Shown piece by piece: positions 17,370-25,529 of a stretch of 64,000 nt of DNA. How positions within the stretch are numbered: the stretch's first letter is position 1; each line of letters starts with the position of its first letter. Source of the DNA: Negativicoccus succinicivorans (lineage in GTDB: Bacteria > Bacillota > Negativicutes > Veillonellales > Negativicoccaceae); assembly GCF_014207605.1 (NCBI RefSeq), contig NZ_JACHHI010000003.1, forward strand, positions 124,001-188,000. Direction: 5' to 3'. The translations under genes and the position numbers were made by a program. The notes beneath the pieces are model-generated. The model was not told where the DNA came from. It saw only the letters and a list, made by a program, of their open reading frames with translations, and made no database searches.

Positions 17370-19169
17370 CTATGGTTTCGCTGTCGGAATGTGAAAATAC
17401 GCATCCAACATTTGTTTGACAATCGGCGCCGCCGACTCAATCCCGTAGCCGGCGTGTTCCACCAATACCACAATTACAATTTGCGGATGGTCGTACGGCG
17501 CAAATGCCGCAAACCACGCGTGATCCGGACCGTCGCCCGTTTCCGCCGTCGCGGTTTTGCCGCCGACTTCAATCGGATAACCGTGAAACAAAGCGCCCGC
17601 GGTGCCGCCTTCCTGCGTGACCGCCCACATGGAACGTTTCACGGTATCGAGTACCGATTTCGGAACGACAAGCCGTCCCGCCACTTGCGGCTGATGGATT
17701 TGGTACGGCGAGCCGTCCAAATGATTGATGCGACTCACGAGGTACGGTTTGTACCGCGTGCCGCCGTTGGCAATCTGACTGACGACGGAGGCCATTTGCA
17801 GCGGCGTCGCCAAGTTAAAACTTTGACCGATCGCGGCGTCAAATGTTTCGCCTAAATACCAGTCGTCATGAAACACTTCTTTTTTATACTGTTCGGTCGC
17901 TACCAGTCCGGACGCTTCTCCGTATAAATCAATGCCGGTCGCTTCGCCCAAACCGAACGCGCGCGCCATCTCGGAAATCCGGTCGATGCCCAGACGGTTG
18001 CCCAATTCGTAGAAGTAAACGTTATCCGATTTGGCCATGGCCTCCTGGAAATTAATCCAGCCGAACGCTTCGCCTGCCGCATTGCGTTTATCAATCAGCC
18101 AGTGCCGACCGTTATCGTAAATCCGTTCTTCCGGCGTGACGACTTTCGCGTTGAGCGCCGCGGTGCCGGTGATTACCTTAAAGATGGAGCCCGGCGGATA
18201 GGTACCCGAGACCACGCGATCATCAAACGGACGCAAACTGTTTTCATTGAGATCTTGCCATTCTTTCGCCGAGATGCCGACCGCAAACGAATTCGGATTA
18301 AACGACGGCCAGTTGGCCATCGCCAATACCGCGCCCGTATTCGGATCGAGCGCGACGGCCGCTACCCCTGTCGGCCAAATATGCGACTTCGCAAGCTCGG
18401 ACAGATGCTCTGAAATCGCCGCTTCCGTCGCCCTCTGCAACGGTAAATCTAAGGTCAGACGTAAATTATGACCGGGCGTAATCGGCGCTTCCTCAATATT
18501 TTTGACCGGCCGCCCCGTGGCGTCGACTTCCACCTGCCGACCGCCGGTTTCCCCCTGCAGCAGATCGTTGTAATATAATTCCAAGCCGGCGCGACCGACA
18601 ATCGTTCCGGGCGCAAATTCGCTGCCGTCGGGTTTGCGATCTTCCTGACCGGCTTCACCGACGTAACCGATGACGTTCGCCGCCAACGATCCGTACGGAT
18701 AGTAACGCAACGGTTGTACCTCGATCGTCACGCCGGGATACTCGGCGCGGTACTCTTCAATTTTCGCCACGATATCGGGACCGATATCCACTTTAATCGG
18801 AACCGGTCCGAACGACGTGCCGTGGTCTTTGATTTTCTTTTGAATGTCCGCCGGCGTCATTTGCAACACATTTGCCAAGCGCGCTTCCAGCGCCGCATCC
18901 ATCGGTTTTTGCTGCGGCGTATACGAAACGATATAGACCGGCCGCGAGCCGACGATAATTTCGCCGTTGCGATCGAGCAAGACGCCGCGCGTCGCCTGAA
19001 TGGTCATTTGCCGAATGCGGTTGCCATCCGCGAGCTCTCGGTAATGCTCCCCGTCGATCAGCTGCAACACGAACAGGCGCAGCACGAGCAACATAAAAAG
19101 ACCCGCGATGACGTAAATAAACGAATTGTACCGACGATCGGTAACTTTCTTATATAAACTTTCCAGCAT
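17370..19169 (-). CDS. mrdA: Penicillin-binding protein 2 (class B transpeptidase)
   Basis: A 599-aa class B PBP with one N-terminal membrane helix (about residues 17-38), a dimerisation region (RGVLLDRNGEI at 61-71) and a transpeptidase domain. Active-site motifs are S328-IF-K331, S381-D-N383 and K538-T-A540. The third motif is usually KTG; here Gly is replaced by Ala. It cross-links peptidoglycan with RodA during elongation. AAGGAG precedes the ATG, and mreD ends one base upstream. Confidence 0.9.
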   Translation of the reverse strand: MLESLYKKVTDRRYNSFIYVIAGLFMLLVLRLFVLQLIDGEHYRELADGNRIRQMTIQATRGVLLDRNGEIIVGSRPVYIVSYTPQQKPMDAALEARLANVLQMTPADIQKKIKDHGTSFGPVPIKVDIGPDIVAKIEEYRAEYPGVTIEVQPLRYYPYGSLAANVIGYVGEAGQEDRKPDGSEFAPGTIVGRAGLELYYNDLLQGETGGRQVEVDATGRPVKNIEEAPITPGHNLRLTLDLPLQRATEAAISEHLSELAKSHIWPTGVAAVALDPNTGAVLAMANWPSFNPNSFAVGISAKEWQDLNENSLRPFDDRVVSGTYPPGSIFKVITGTAALNAKVVTPEERIYDNGRHWLIDKRNAAGEAFGWINFQEAMAKSDNVYFYELGNRLGIDRISEMARAFGLGEATGIDLYGEASGLVATEQYKKEVFHDDWYLGETFDAAIGQSFNLATPLQMASVVSQIANGGTRYKPYLVSRINHLDGSPYQIHQPQVAGRLVVPKSVLDTVKRSMWAVTQEGGTAGALFHGYPIEVGGKTATAETGDGPDHAWFAAFAPYDHPQIVIVVLVEHAGYGIESAAPIVKQMLDAYFHIPTAKP

Positions 19170-19170
19170 G

Positions 19171-19647
19171 TCAATCTCCTTGGCGGCGCGGCCGCAAAAG
19201 CGGATGCAGCGCCAGGGCCAACAGCGCGTTCAAAAGCGCCTGCGGCAACGCTACGCCGAGGAAGCTTCGCGTAATATTAATCGGTATGCCCCCCAGCCAC
19301 CAAATGCAATAGTATACAAGCGCCGCGAAAAGACTTGCCACAAGCACCGCGAGAAACGACATTTCCCAACGGATCTGAAAGCGCGACCAGGCGAGCCACA
19401 GCGGTAAAACGAGCAGCAAGTATCCCGCCAGATGCGGACCGAAAAAATTGGCGGCCAGCACATCGGCGATCACTCCCGCCAAGGCAGCGACCCAAATACC
19501 GTGCCGCGGTCCGTAAAAAAGCGTAATCAGGGCAACCGCTACCAGCCAAAGATCGGGGCGTACTTCCGCCTGCCACCAAAACGGCAGCACGACCGTCTGC
19601 AGGAAAAAAATAAGCAGCGCGCTTACCCACCAGCGGGTCGTCGTCAT
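19171..19647 (-). CDS. mreD: Rod shape-determining protein MreD
   Basis: A 158-aa membrane protein with five to six hydrophobic segments and the MreD feature RPDLWLVAVALITLFYGPRHG followed by GVIADVL. It belongs to the elongasome with MreC and PBP2. It overlaps mreC by 4 bases (ATGA). Confidence 0.87.
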   Translation of the reverse strand: MTTTRWWVSALLIFFLQTVVLPFWWQAEVRPDLWLVAVALITLFYGPRHGIWVAALAGVIADVLAANFFGPHLAGYLLLVLPLWLAWSRFQIRWEMSFLAVLVASLFAALVYYCIWWLGGIPINITRSFLGVALPQALLNALLALALHPLLRPRRQGD

Positions 19648-20537
19648 CCCTTGACTCCTTCCTGCGGCGCGTCAGGAACCAAATTCGGCATCTGCTCAAG
19701 CGGCACGGCCGCGGTAGAGGCATTCAAAATTACCAGAACTTCTTCCAATTTGGTGAAATCAACGGCCGGGGTCAAGACAGCGCGTTTTACGACACCCGAA
19801 GGATCCGGCACGATTTCTTTCACCGTACCGATCAAAAGTCCCTTGGGATACAATCCGCCGTAACCCGATGTCACAACCGCATCGCCCACCACGATATCGC
19901 CCTCTTTGACGATATCAATCATTTCCGGATGCGCCACGTCGTTACCGTTGCCGGAGACGAGCGCCGCTACGCGCGACTGCGGGCGCTGCACGATGCCGCC
20001 CACCGCGGTGCGGGGATCTAAAATAAATTGGATCCGCGCCGAATGCGGATACACATCGCTGACAAATCCGACCACGCCTTGCGGTAACATCACCGCCATA
20101 TATTTCGTCAAACCTTCCGCTTGGCCGCGGTCGATTACCGCGCTTTGCGTCCAGCCGCCGTCATCACGAGTAATCACGCGCGCGGCCAGCACCTGGTATT
20201 GCGGATAGGTCGCTTCAAATTGCAACAGACCGCGCAGGCGCTCATTTTCCGCGATCATTTCACGGTGCGCCGTCAATGCGCCGCGCAACGCGTCATTTTC
20301 CGCCCGCAGCTGATGCAACTCCGCATAACCTGTTACCGCTCCGCGCAAGATGGTCGCGCCGGCAAGCACCTCCTGCGCCACACGCGCCGTTCCGTATTCA
20401 AACGGCGTCGCAGCCGCGACCAGCGGTTGCGTGACAAAAGGCACCGCCTCACGGTGCCGCCATGCCCAACCGACCAAACCGATCAAAAGCAAGATGGCAA
20501 CCGCCCAAATCAGCGTGCGTCGTTCCATTCCCCGCAC
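19644..20537 (-). CDS. mreC: Rod shape-determining protein MreC
   Basis: A 297-aa protein with one N-terminal membrane helix, a coiled coil at about residues 70-105 (LHQLRAENDALRGALTAHRE), and the two-barrel periplasmic domain (GVVGFVSDVYPHSARIQFILD, GDAVVTSGYGGLYPKGLLIG). MreC links MreB to PBP2. The start is a GTG at 20537 with GGAGG 8 bases upstream; a later ATG at 20528 lacks proper spacing. The GTG overlaps the TAG of the upstream gene (TAGTG). Confidence 0.88.
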   Translation of the reverse strand: MRGMERRTLIWAVAILLLIGLVGWAWRHREAVPFVTQPLVAAATPFEYGTARVAQEVLAGATILRGAVTGYAELHQLRAENDALRGALTAHREMIAENERLRGLLQFEATYPQYQVLAARVITRDDGGWTQSAVIDRGQAEGLTKYMAVMLPQGVVGFVSDVYPHSARIQFILDPRTAVGGIVQRPQSRVAALVSGNGNDVAHPEMIDIVKEGDIVVGDAVVTSGYGGLYPKGLLIGTVKEIVPDPSGVVKRAVLTPAVDFTKLEEVLVILNASTAAVPLEQMPNLVPDAPQEGVKG

Positions 20538-21565
20538 TATTCATTCCTCCCCACGTTGCCACCGACTAATAAATACGGCCATTCCGCACGCCGATTCAGC
20601 GCCAACATACTGCCTCGCGCCACGGTGCCGAACGGCTCTTTCGCGACCTGCACGGGAATGCCGATCGTTTCCGAAAGCGCCAAATCAAATCCTTTAAGCA
20701 AGGCCGAGCCGCCGGTCAGGCGTACGCCGTTTTCTAAAAGATCCGCCTGCGCCTGCGCGGAAAGTCCGCGCACCAAACGGCGGAAACGTTGCAACCAGAC
20801 ATTTGTCACCTCACGCACGAGCGGCAATAACTCCGTCGAGGTCACGGTAAACTCTGTCAATGTGCCGTCAGCCAACAATCGTCCCGTGCATTCCTGCTGC
20901 GTTTCACCGACGCTCGGCACGCAGACCGCCACTTCACGCACGAGGGTTTGAATCGTAGCGGGCTCCACCATCACTCCGTAGGTTTCGCGCAAGTACGCCC
21001 GCAGCGCCGCGCTCAAAGCACGACCGCCGGCCGGCAAATAGTCGTTAGCGAGATAGCCGCCGCCGGAAAGCGCGGTCAGCGTAAATCCTGCGCCGCAATC
21101 CGCCGCAACGACCGCTTCCGCCCGTAACGGATCCCAACCGGTACCTATCGCCGTCGCCGCACCGCGATCCACCAGCAGCGTTTCCAATACGCCCGCTTTG
21201 CGCGTCGTGTGCAGCCATGCCCGGGCCGCCACCTGCGATGCCAGCGAGGGTACCGCAAGACACACGGTCGGCCGCGTCACGGCGCCGCGTTGCACTTTAT
21301 CCAAAATCGATTGTAACAGTAATTGCGCGGCGGCCTGTTGCGCCACGACGCCGCCCGCGAACGGTCGCACCGCGACAAGACCGCGCGGCTCCGCGCGCAA
21401 GCGAATCGCCGCTTCCGTTCCGACAGCGACGACCTCGCCCTGCGTGGTTACCGCCGCCAGCGACGGCTCGGATATTTCCTGCTGAGCATCCGCCACCACC
21501 ACACGTGTATATAACGAGCCCGGGTCGATCCCGACCAGCAGACTGCGCATTGAAATTCGTTTCAT
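20537..21565 (-). CDS. Divergent MreB-like actin
   Basis: A 342-aa protein in the mreB position of the operon. Its N-terminal half aligns with MreB (EPSLAAV, VAVGTEAA, LVAVRPFAGGVVA), so homology is clear. The nucleotide-site motifs are eroded. Phosphate 1 is DPGSLYT (14-20) instead of DLGTANT, phosphate 2 is DCGAGFT (156-162), and the ERRA and EEPMAAAIG motifs are AARA (113-116) and DRGAATAIG (133-141). The adenosine motif TGGSALL (284-290) is kept. ATP hydrolysis may be weak or lost. The start is ATG at 21565 with GGAG 7 bases upstream; the ATG at 21550 has no site. Confidence 0.75.
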   Translation of the reverse strand: MKRISMRSLLVGIDPGSLYTRVVVADAQQEISEPSLAAVTTQGEVVAVGTEAAIRLRAEPRGLVAVRPFAGGVVAQQAAAQLLLQSILDKVQRGAVTRPTVCLAVPSLASQVAARAWLHTTRKAGVLETLLVDRGAATAIGTGWDPLRAEAVVAADCGAGFTLTALSGGGYLANDYLPAGGRALSAALRAYLRETYGVMVEPATIQTLVREVAVCVPSVGETQQECTGRLLADGTLTEFTVTSTELLPLVREVTNVWLQRFRRLVRGLSAQAQADLLENGVRLTGGSALLKGFDLALSETIGIPVQVAKEPFGTVARGSMLALNRRAEWPYLLVGGNVGRNE

Positions 21566-21612
21566 CTCTTCACTCCGTCACGATTATTATTTTCTTAATC
21601 GCCTATCTTGTT

Positions 21613-21618
21613 ATTTTA
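21613..21618 (-). promoter_or_regulatory. Possible promoter of the mre operon
   Basis: TAAAAT on the minus strand is preceded by TGT (extended -10) in the AT-rich gap between mreB-like and sppA. The -35 region is not convincing. Confidence 0.4.
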
Positions 21619-21715
21619 ACATATTTCCTATAGTAGCGCGCACCGGAAAACGCACGCCGGCAATGCTTTTACCAATGCTTAATCTCTTTTTGCGTGCGCT
21701 TAATACAGTTTATGC

Positions 21716-21721
21716 TAAAAT
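21716..21721 (+). promoter_or_regulatory. Possible promoter of sppA
   Basis: TAAAAT with TGC directly upstream (extended -10), 45 bases before the sppA start. The -35 is weak. Confidence 0.45.
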
Positions 21722-21765
21722 GAAACTGATCTGTTTTATTTCTGTTTTGTTTTTAAGGAGGTTTC

Positions 21766-22719
21766 ATGGATAAAAAGAAAAAGCGCTGGGTGATCGGCGC
21801 CATCATCCTTTTATGTATTGTATTTGCTGTTTTTTTACAACCTTCACGTCCTGCCAAAAAGGCGGTCAGCACCGGTGACGGTTACGTGGCTGTGATCCGC
21901 GTCGAAGGTCCGATCGTCGGCGCGGCCGATATACCGTCCAACCTTTTCAGCGGCGGCACAACGGCCTCCTCGGGCCGACTCATGAAAGAAATTCGCCAAG
22001 CGGCCGCGGACCCCGCCGCCAAAGCGGTCTTGCTGCGTATTAACAGCCCCGGCGGTTCGGCCACCGCGTCGCAGGAAATCGGCGACGAAATCGATCGGCT
22101 GAAAGCAAGCGGTAAACCGGTGGTCGTTTCGATGGGCGACATGTGCGCGTCGGGCGGGTACTGGCTCGCCGCGAAAGGCGATCGGGTGTTTGCCAACCCG
22201 TCCTCGATGACAGGCAGTATCGGCGTGTACATCGGCTATACAAATTATGAAGAATTGATGGGTAAACTCGGTATCAACAATGATAAAATCAAATCCGGCG
22301 CGCACAAAGATATTCTCTCGCCGGACCGTCCGATGACGCCGGAAGAACGCGCCCTCGTGCAAGGCATGGTCGATGACATTTATGAACAATTCGTAGACGT
22401 CGTCGCCACCGGCCGGCAGATGGATCCGCAACAGGTTCGCGAACTGGCCGACGGACGTATTTTCACGGGCCGTCAGGCGCAGGCCGCCGGTCTCGTGGAC
22501 GCGATGGGCAATTACTATGACGCGCTCGATTATACGGCCAACCTCGTCGGCTTGCCCGCGACGGACGTGCCCACGCACGAATACGACGACGCTTCGGTTT
22601 CCTGGCAACGTCTCTTCGGCGCGGAGCTCCGCAGCGCGTTTCGTGAAAGCATCGGAAGCTTAGCTCGTCGCGAAGGCGGAAGTGCTCGCACCGAATGGGA
22701 GGCGCCCCATGCTCAGTAA
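21766..22719 (+). CDS. sppA: Signal peptide peptidase SppA (short, 36K type)
   Basis: A 317-aa membrane-anchored serine protease with one N-terminal helix (about residues 8-25). The catalytic Ser129 lies in MCASGGYW and the general-base Lys181 in SGAHKD; the 52-residue spacing matches the Ser147/Lys199 pair of Bacillus SppA. INSPGGSATASQEI and SMTGSIGVY are typical. It degrades leftover signal peptides in the membrane. AAGGAGG precedes the ATG. The stop overlaps the next gene by 11 bases. Confidence 0.93.
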   Translation: MDKKKKRWVIGAIILLCIVFAVFLQPSRPAKKAVSTGDGYVAVIRVEGPIVGAADIPSNLFSGGTTASSGRLMKEIRQAAADPAAKAVLLRINSPGGSATASQEIGDEIDRLKASGKPVVVSMGDMCASGGYWLAAKGDRVFANPSSMTGSIGVYIGYTNYEELMGKLGINNDKIKSGAHKDILSPDRPMTPEERALVQGMVDDIYEQFVDVVATGRQMDPQQVRELADGRIFTGRQAQAAGLVDAMGNYYDALDYTANLVGLPATDVPTHEYDDASVSWQRLFGAELRSAFRESIGSLARREGGSARTEWEAPHAQ

Positions 22720-23305
22720 CGCGTTGGAACTTCTCTATGATGTGATCACTCGGCCGCAATGGGCGTTTTATCGTATCACCCATACCGATGCCCGAGGCGA
22801 AGCCGTCATCGTGTTTATTCTGAGCACGCTGATCACTTCGCTCGCTTCGGTCGGGCTGATGCCGAACGCCTTGGGCGCCGCGTTTGCCGTCTCGCTCATC
22901 GGCGGGATATTGTACTTTGCGCTCGGCGGCGCTCTCATGCATTTCTGCGCGTCTCTTTTGGGAGGCGTTGGGACTGTGCAAGGGCTCTTGCAGGCCTTGC
23001 CGTTTGCGTTGTTTCCCAATGCCCTGACGGCCTTGGGCGTGATCCTTAATTTCTTGCCGGCGGCCGTCAATGCACCGCTGTTTGACGCGCTCACGTTGGT
23101 GGTGACGTGCTGGACGATCTTCCTATTGGTCACGGCGCTGCAAAAAAATTACGGAATCAGTCTCGGGCGTGCCGTCTGCACCTTACTGTTTCCGTTTATC
23201 GGCTTTTTACTTTTGGTCACCTTCCTGATCGTTGCTTTCTTCTGGTTATTTCTCGCGAATATGCCGATGTGGTCGGGGGCGCTGGAAGAGCTCGGCCGCT
23301 TTTAG
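22709..23305 (+). CDS. Yip1-domain-like membrane protein
   Basis: A 198-aa protein with about five hydrophobic segments, beginning LYDVITRPQWAFYRITH and followed by GGILYFALGGALMHFCASLLGG and the F-N-A-L-TALG stretch, a pattern of the Yip1 family. The function in bacteria is unknown. The start at 22709 is supported by GGGAGG at about 22697-22702 and lies inside the end of sppA, so the two are translationally coupled. Confidence 0.7.
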   Translation: MLSNALELLYDVITRPQWAFYRITHTDARGEAVIVFILSTLITSLASVGLMPNALGAAFAVSLIGGILYFALGGALMHFCASLLGGVGTVQGLLQALPFALFPNALTALGVILNFLPAAVNAPLFDALTLVVTCWTIFLLVTALQKNYGISLGRAVCTLLFPFIGFLLLVTFLIVAFFWLFLANMPMWSGALEELGRF

Positions 23306-23343
23306 CGAGACCTGCTATTTTCGCACATCCATATTTACGCAAT

Positions 23344-23369
23344 AAAAAACTGCCATATGGCAGTTTTTT
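23344..23369. terminator. Bidirectional terminator
   Basis: AAAAAACTGCC-ATAT-GGCAGTTTTTT is a perfect hairpin between the convergent Yip1-like gene (plus) and acyl-CoA ligase (minus). Confidence 0.9.
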
Positions 23370-23374
23370 ATTTT

Positions 23375-24862
23375 TTACTCATTTTGCGCATTATTTTTAT
23401 CATCTGACTCCGCGCCGGAAAACGTATCGCTTTCCTGCAGTACTCGTTTTAAAATTTTTCCCGTACTGTTTTTCGGGAGCGCATCCAAAACGACGTATTT
23501 GCGCGGCAATTTGAACGCGGCAAGACGTTGCGCCAAATATTTGCGCAAGGCCTGCGTATCGAGTTCCGCGTCTTCGTGCAACACGATGTACGCGCACACG
23601 AATTGTCCGCGCAAGCCGTCGGGATGACCGACCACCGCGACTTCCGCCACGCCCGGGTACCGATAGATTTCGTCTTCCACTTCGCGCGGGTACACATTTT
23701 CCCCGTTGACGATAATCATATCTTTGGAGCGGTCGACGATGTAGATATACTCGTCTTCATCCATATAGGCGAGATCACCCGTATGCAACCAGCCGTCCTG
23801 CAAGGCTTCCGCCGTCGCTTCGGGTAAATGCCAATATCCCTGCATGACGTTGGCGCCCTGCACTAAAAGTTCACCGATCGTGCCCGGCTCATACGTCGTC
23901 GCGTCATACCCGTTAATTTTAACGCGCACGCCCGGAAGCGCCGGACCGATCGAATAGTATTTATGTTTTTCTTCCGGATTGACCGCAACGACCGGCGATG
24001 CTTCCGAAAGCCCATAGCCTTCGATAATCGGCCGACCGTAAATTTCTTCGAATTTTTTCGCGACCGGTTCGGGCAAGCTGGCTCCACCCGAGACGAAAAG
24101 ACGGACCGATTTCAACCGTTCGGGCGTGGCCAGGCGCACCAGCAGATGGTACAACGGCGGCACTAAGAACGATACCGTTACCGCGTACGTTTCGATCGCC
24201 TGCAAGATTTCGCCCGGACGGAACGTGTTGACGGGAACGACGCTGCCCCCTCGGATAAGCGGATTCATGACGCAAGTCGTCCAACCGAAACAATGGTACA
24301 TCGGCAACACGCAAAGAACGTGATCCTCCGGCTCGTGCGGTAAAACCGCATTGAACTGCTTGACGTTTTCCGCCAGATTACGATGCGTGAGCATCGCGCC
24401 CTTGGGTCGACCGGTCGTGCCCGACGTGTAAATGAACGTAGTCACATCCGTGTCTTCCCGTTGCGTTTCCGCGGGAACGCATTCCGCTGCGGCGATGCCC
24501 TGCGCTTCTTCGACAAACGTCGCCACCAAAAGCAACGGCGCCGCCGTGTGCAATTCTTTGTGCGCGACCAACAACACCAAGCCCGCGTCTTTGGCGATAT
24601 AGTCCACTTCCGCTTCGGTCAACATGCAGTTGATCGGGACGACGATCGCGCCCAGACTGACGATCGCGAAGTAAATGTAAATAAACGCGGGGCTGTTCTG
24701 TTCATACAAACCGACACGATCGCCTCGCTTCACGCCCTTTTTGTGCAGGACGGTGCGATACCGCGCGATGTGTTCTTTCAATTGGCCATACGTGACATTT
24801 TCGGGACCGCGAATGGCGATACTCTCCGGATTATGACCGGTGATCAGTTCATCCAGTAACAT
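23375..24862 (-). CDS. Long-chain-fatty-acid-CoA ligase-like AMP-forming enzyme
   Basis: A 495-aa ANL-superfamily adenylating enzyme. Core motifs are FIYTSGTTGRPKGAMLTHRN (ATP/P-loop), EGYGLSEASP, LHTGDLAYMDEDEYIYIVDR, and the C-terminal catalytic lysine in KNSTGKILKR. Overall pattern and length fit acyl-CoA ligases of the FadD/LcfB type, but the acyl chain cannot be deduced. A short acidic tail follows the lysine. AAGGAGG precedes the ATG; its promoter is at 24904-24933. Confidence 0.82.
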   Translation of the reverse strand: MLLDELITGHNPESIAIRGPENVTYGQLKEHIARYRTVLHKKGVKRGDRVGLYEQNSPAFIYIYFAIVSLGAIVVPINCMLTEAEVDYIAKDAGLVLLVAHKELHTAAPLLLVATFVEEAQGIAAAECVPAETQREDTDVTTFIYTSGTTGRPKGAMLTHRNLAENVKQFNAVLPHEPEDHVLCVLPMYHCFGWTTCVMNPLIRGGSVVPVNTFRPGEILQAIETYAVTVSFLVPPLYHLLVRLATPERLKSVRLFVSGGASLPEPVAKKFEEIYGRPIIEGYGLSEASPVVAVNPEEKHKYYSIGPALPGVRVKINGYDATTYEPGTIGELLVQGANVMQGYWHLPEATAEALQDGWLHTGDLAYMDEDEYIYIVDRSKDMIIVNGENVYPREVEDEIYRYPGVAEVAVVGHPDGLRGQFVCAYIVLHEDAELDTQALRKYLAQRLAAFKLPRKYVVLDALPKNSTGKILKRVLQESDTFSGAESDDKNNAQNE

Positions 24863-24903
24863 GGTTTCCTCCTTGGCCGAAATCTCGGCAGCTCATTTCT
24901 TAT

Positions 24904-24933
24904 ATTCTACATGAAATTTTTAATTATGGGCAA
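24904..24933 (-). promoter_or_regulatory. Promoter of acyl-CoA ligase
   Basis: TTGCCC (24928-24933) and TAGAAT (24904-24909) are 18 bases apart with TG just before the -10. The -35 abuts the T-run of the tRNA-Ser terminator. Confidence 0.6.
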
Positions 24934-24954
24934 AAAAAAAGACACCGTCGTGTC
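24932..24954 (-). terminator. Terminator after tRNA-Ser(GCT)
   Basis: GACAC/GTGTC stem (24941-24954) followed on the minus strand by nine T residues, 13 bases past the tRNA end. Confidence 0.8.
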
Positions 24955-24966
24955 GAATAAATAAAC

Positions 24967-25057
24967 TGGCGGAGCGGGTGGGATTCGAACCCACGCACGG
25001 GGTAAACCGTCTAACGATTTAGCAAACCGTCCTCTTCAGCCTCTTGAGTACCGCTCC
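24967..25057 (-). tRNA. tRNA-Ser (anticodon GCT)
   Basis: On the minus strand GGAGCGG pairs with CCGCTCC, followed by G and encoded CCA. The anticodon arm ACGGT-TTGCTAA-ATCGT gives GCT (codons AGC/AGU). A long variable arm and GGTTCGAATCC T-arm fit a 91-base serine tRNA. Confidence 0.96.
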
Positions 25058-25074
25058 GAGTAAAAGCTTCCACT

Positions 25075-25103
25075 ATTTTACGTAAAATTCGTCTTTTTGT
25101 CAA
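25075..25103 (-). promoter_or_regulatory. Promoter of tRNA-Ser(GCT)
   Basis: A consensus TTGACA (25098-25103) and TAAAAT (25075-25080) are exactly 17 bases apart, about 18 bases before the tRNA. Confidence 0.85.
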
Positions 25104-25172
25104 GGAAAATTGACGTCATGACATCTTTATCGTCTGTAGGAAAGCCGCGCGACAAACGGAATTTTACGCAAT

Positions 25173-25193
25173 AAAAAAGAGACGCACGGTCTC
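25173..25193 (-). terminator. Terminator of the tRNA-Asn-Glu-Val unit
   Basis: GAGAC/GTCTC stem (25179-25193) followed on the minus strand by a T-run, ten bases past the tRNA-Val CCA end. Confidence 0.8.
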
Positions 25194-25202
25194 TTTTTCA
25201 AA

Positions 25203-25278
<76 letters not shown>

Positions 25279-25282
25279 AGAT

Positions 25283-25357
25283 TGGTGACCCGTGGGGGAT
25301 TCGAACCCCCGATACCGCCGTGAAAGGGCGGTGTCTTAACCACTTGACCAACGGGCC
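25283..25357 (-). tRNA. tRNA-Glu (anticodon TTC)
   Basis: 75 bases. Acceptor GGCCCGT/ACGGGTC with one G-T pair, then A and encoded CCA. Anticodon arm CCGCC-CTTTCAC-GGCGG gives TTC. It is separated by 4 bases from tRNA-Val. Confidence 0.97.
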
Positions 25358-25360
25358 TTC

Positions 25361-25436
25361 TGGCTCCCTGAGTAGGACTCGAACCTACGACCGATCGGTT
25401 AACAGCCGATTGCTCTACCAACTGAGCTATCAGGGA
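25361..25436 (-). tRNA. tRNA-Asn (anticodon GTT)
   Basis: 76 bases. Acceptor TCCCTGA/TCAGGGA with G and encoded CCA. Anticodon arm ATCGG-CTGTTAA-CCGAT gives GTT. First gene of the Asn-Glu-Val transcript. Confidence 0.97.
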
Positions 25437-25450
25437 ATATAACAAGAGTT

Positions 25451-25479
25451 ATTATAGCCGATGAAATAAAAAAAAGCAA
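25451..25479 (-). promoter_or_regulatory. Promoter of the tRNA-Asn-Glu-Val unit
   Basis: TTGCTT (25474-25479) and a perfect TATAAT (25451-25456) are 17 bases apart. The -35 is part of the terminator arm of the upstream gene, so terminator and promoter share bases. Confidence 0.8.
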
Positions 25480-25498
25480 GCGCGGTTTTGCGCTTGCT
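25467..25498 (-). terminator. Terminator after gene 25530-26072
   Basis: A 9-bp stem AGCAAGCGC/GCGCTTGCT with a 6-base loop, followed on the minus strand by eight T residues. Its distal arm supplies the -35 of the following tRNA promoter. Confidence 0.88.
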
Positions 25499-25529
25499 TT
25501 TTTTGCGTCTCGGTATCCGCTGTGACGCG

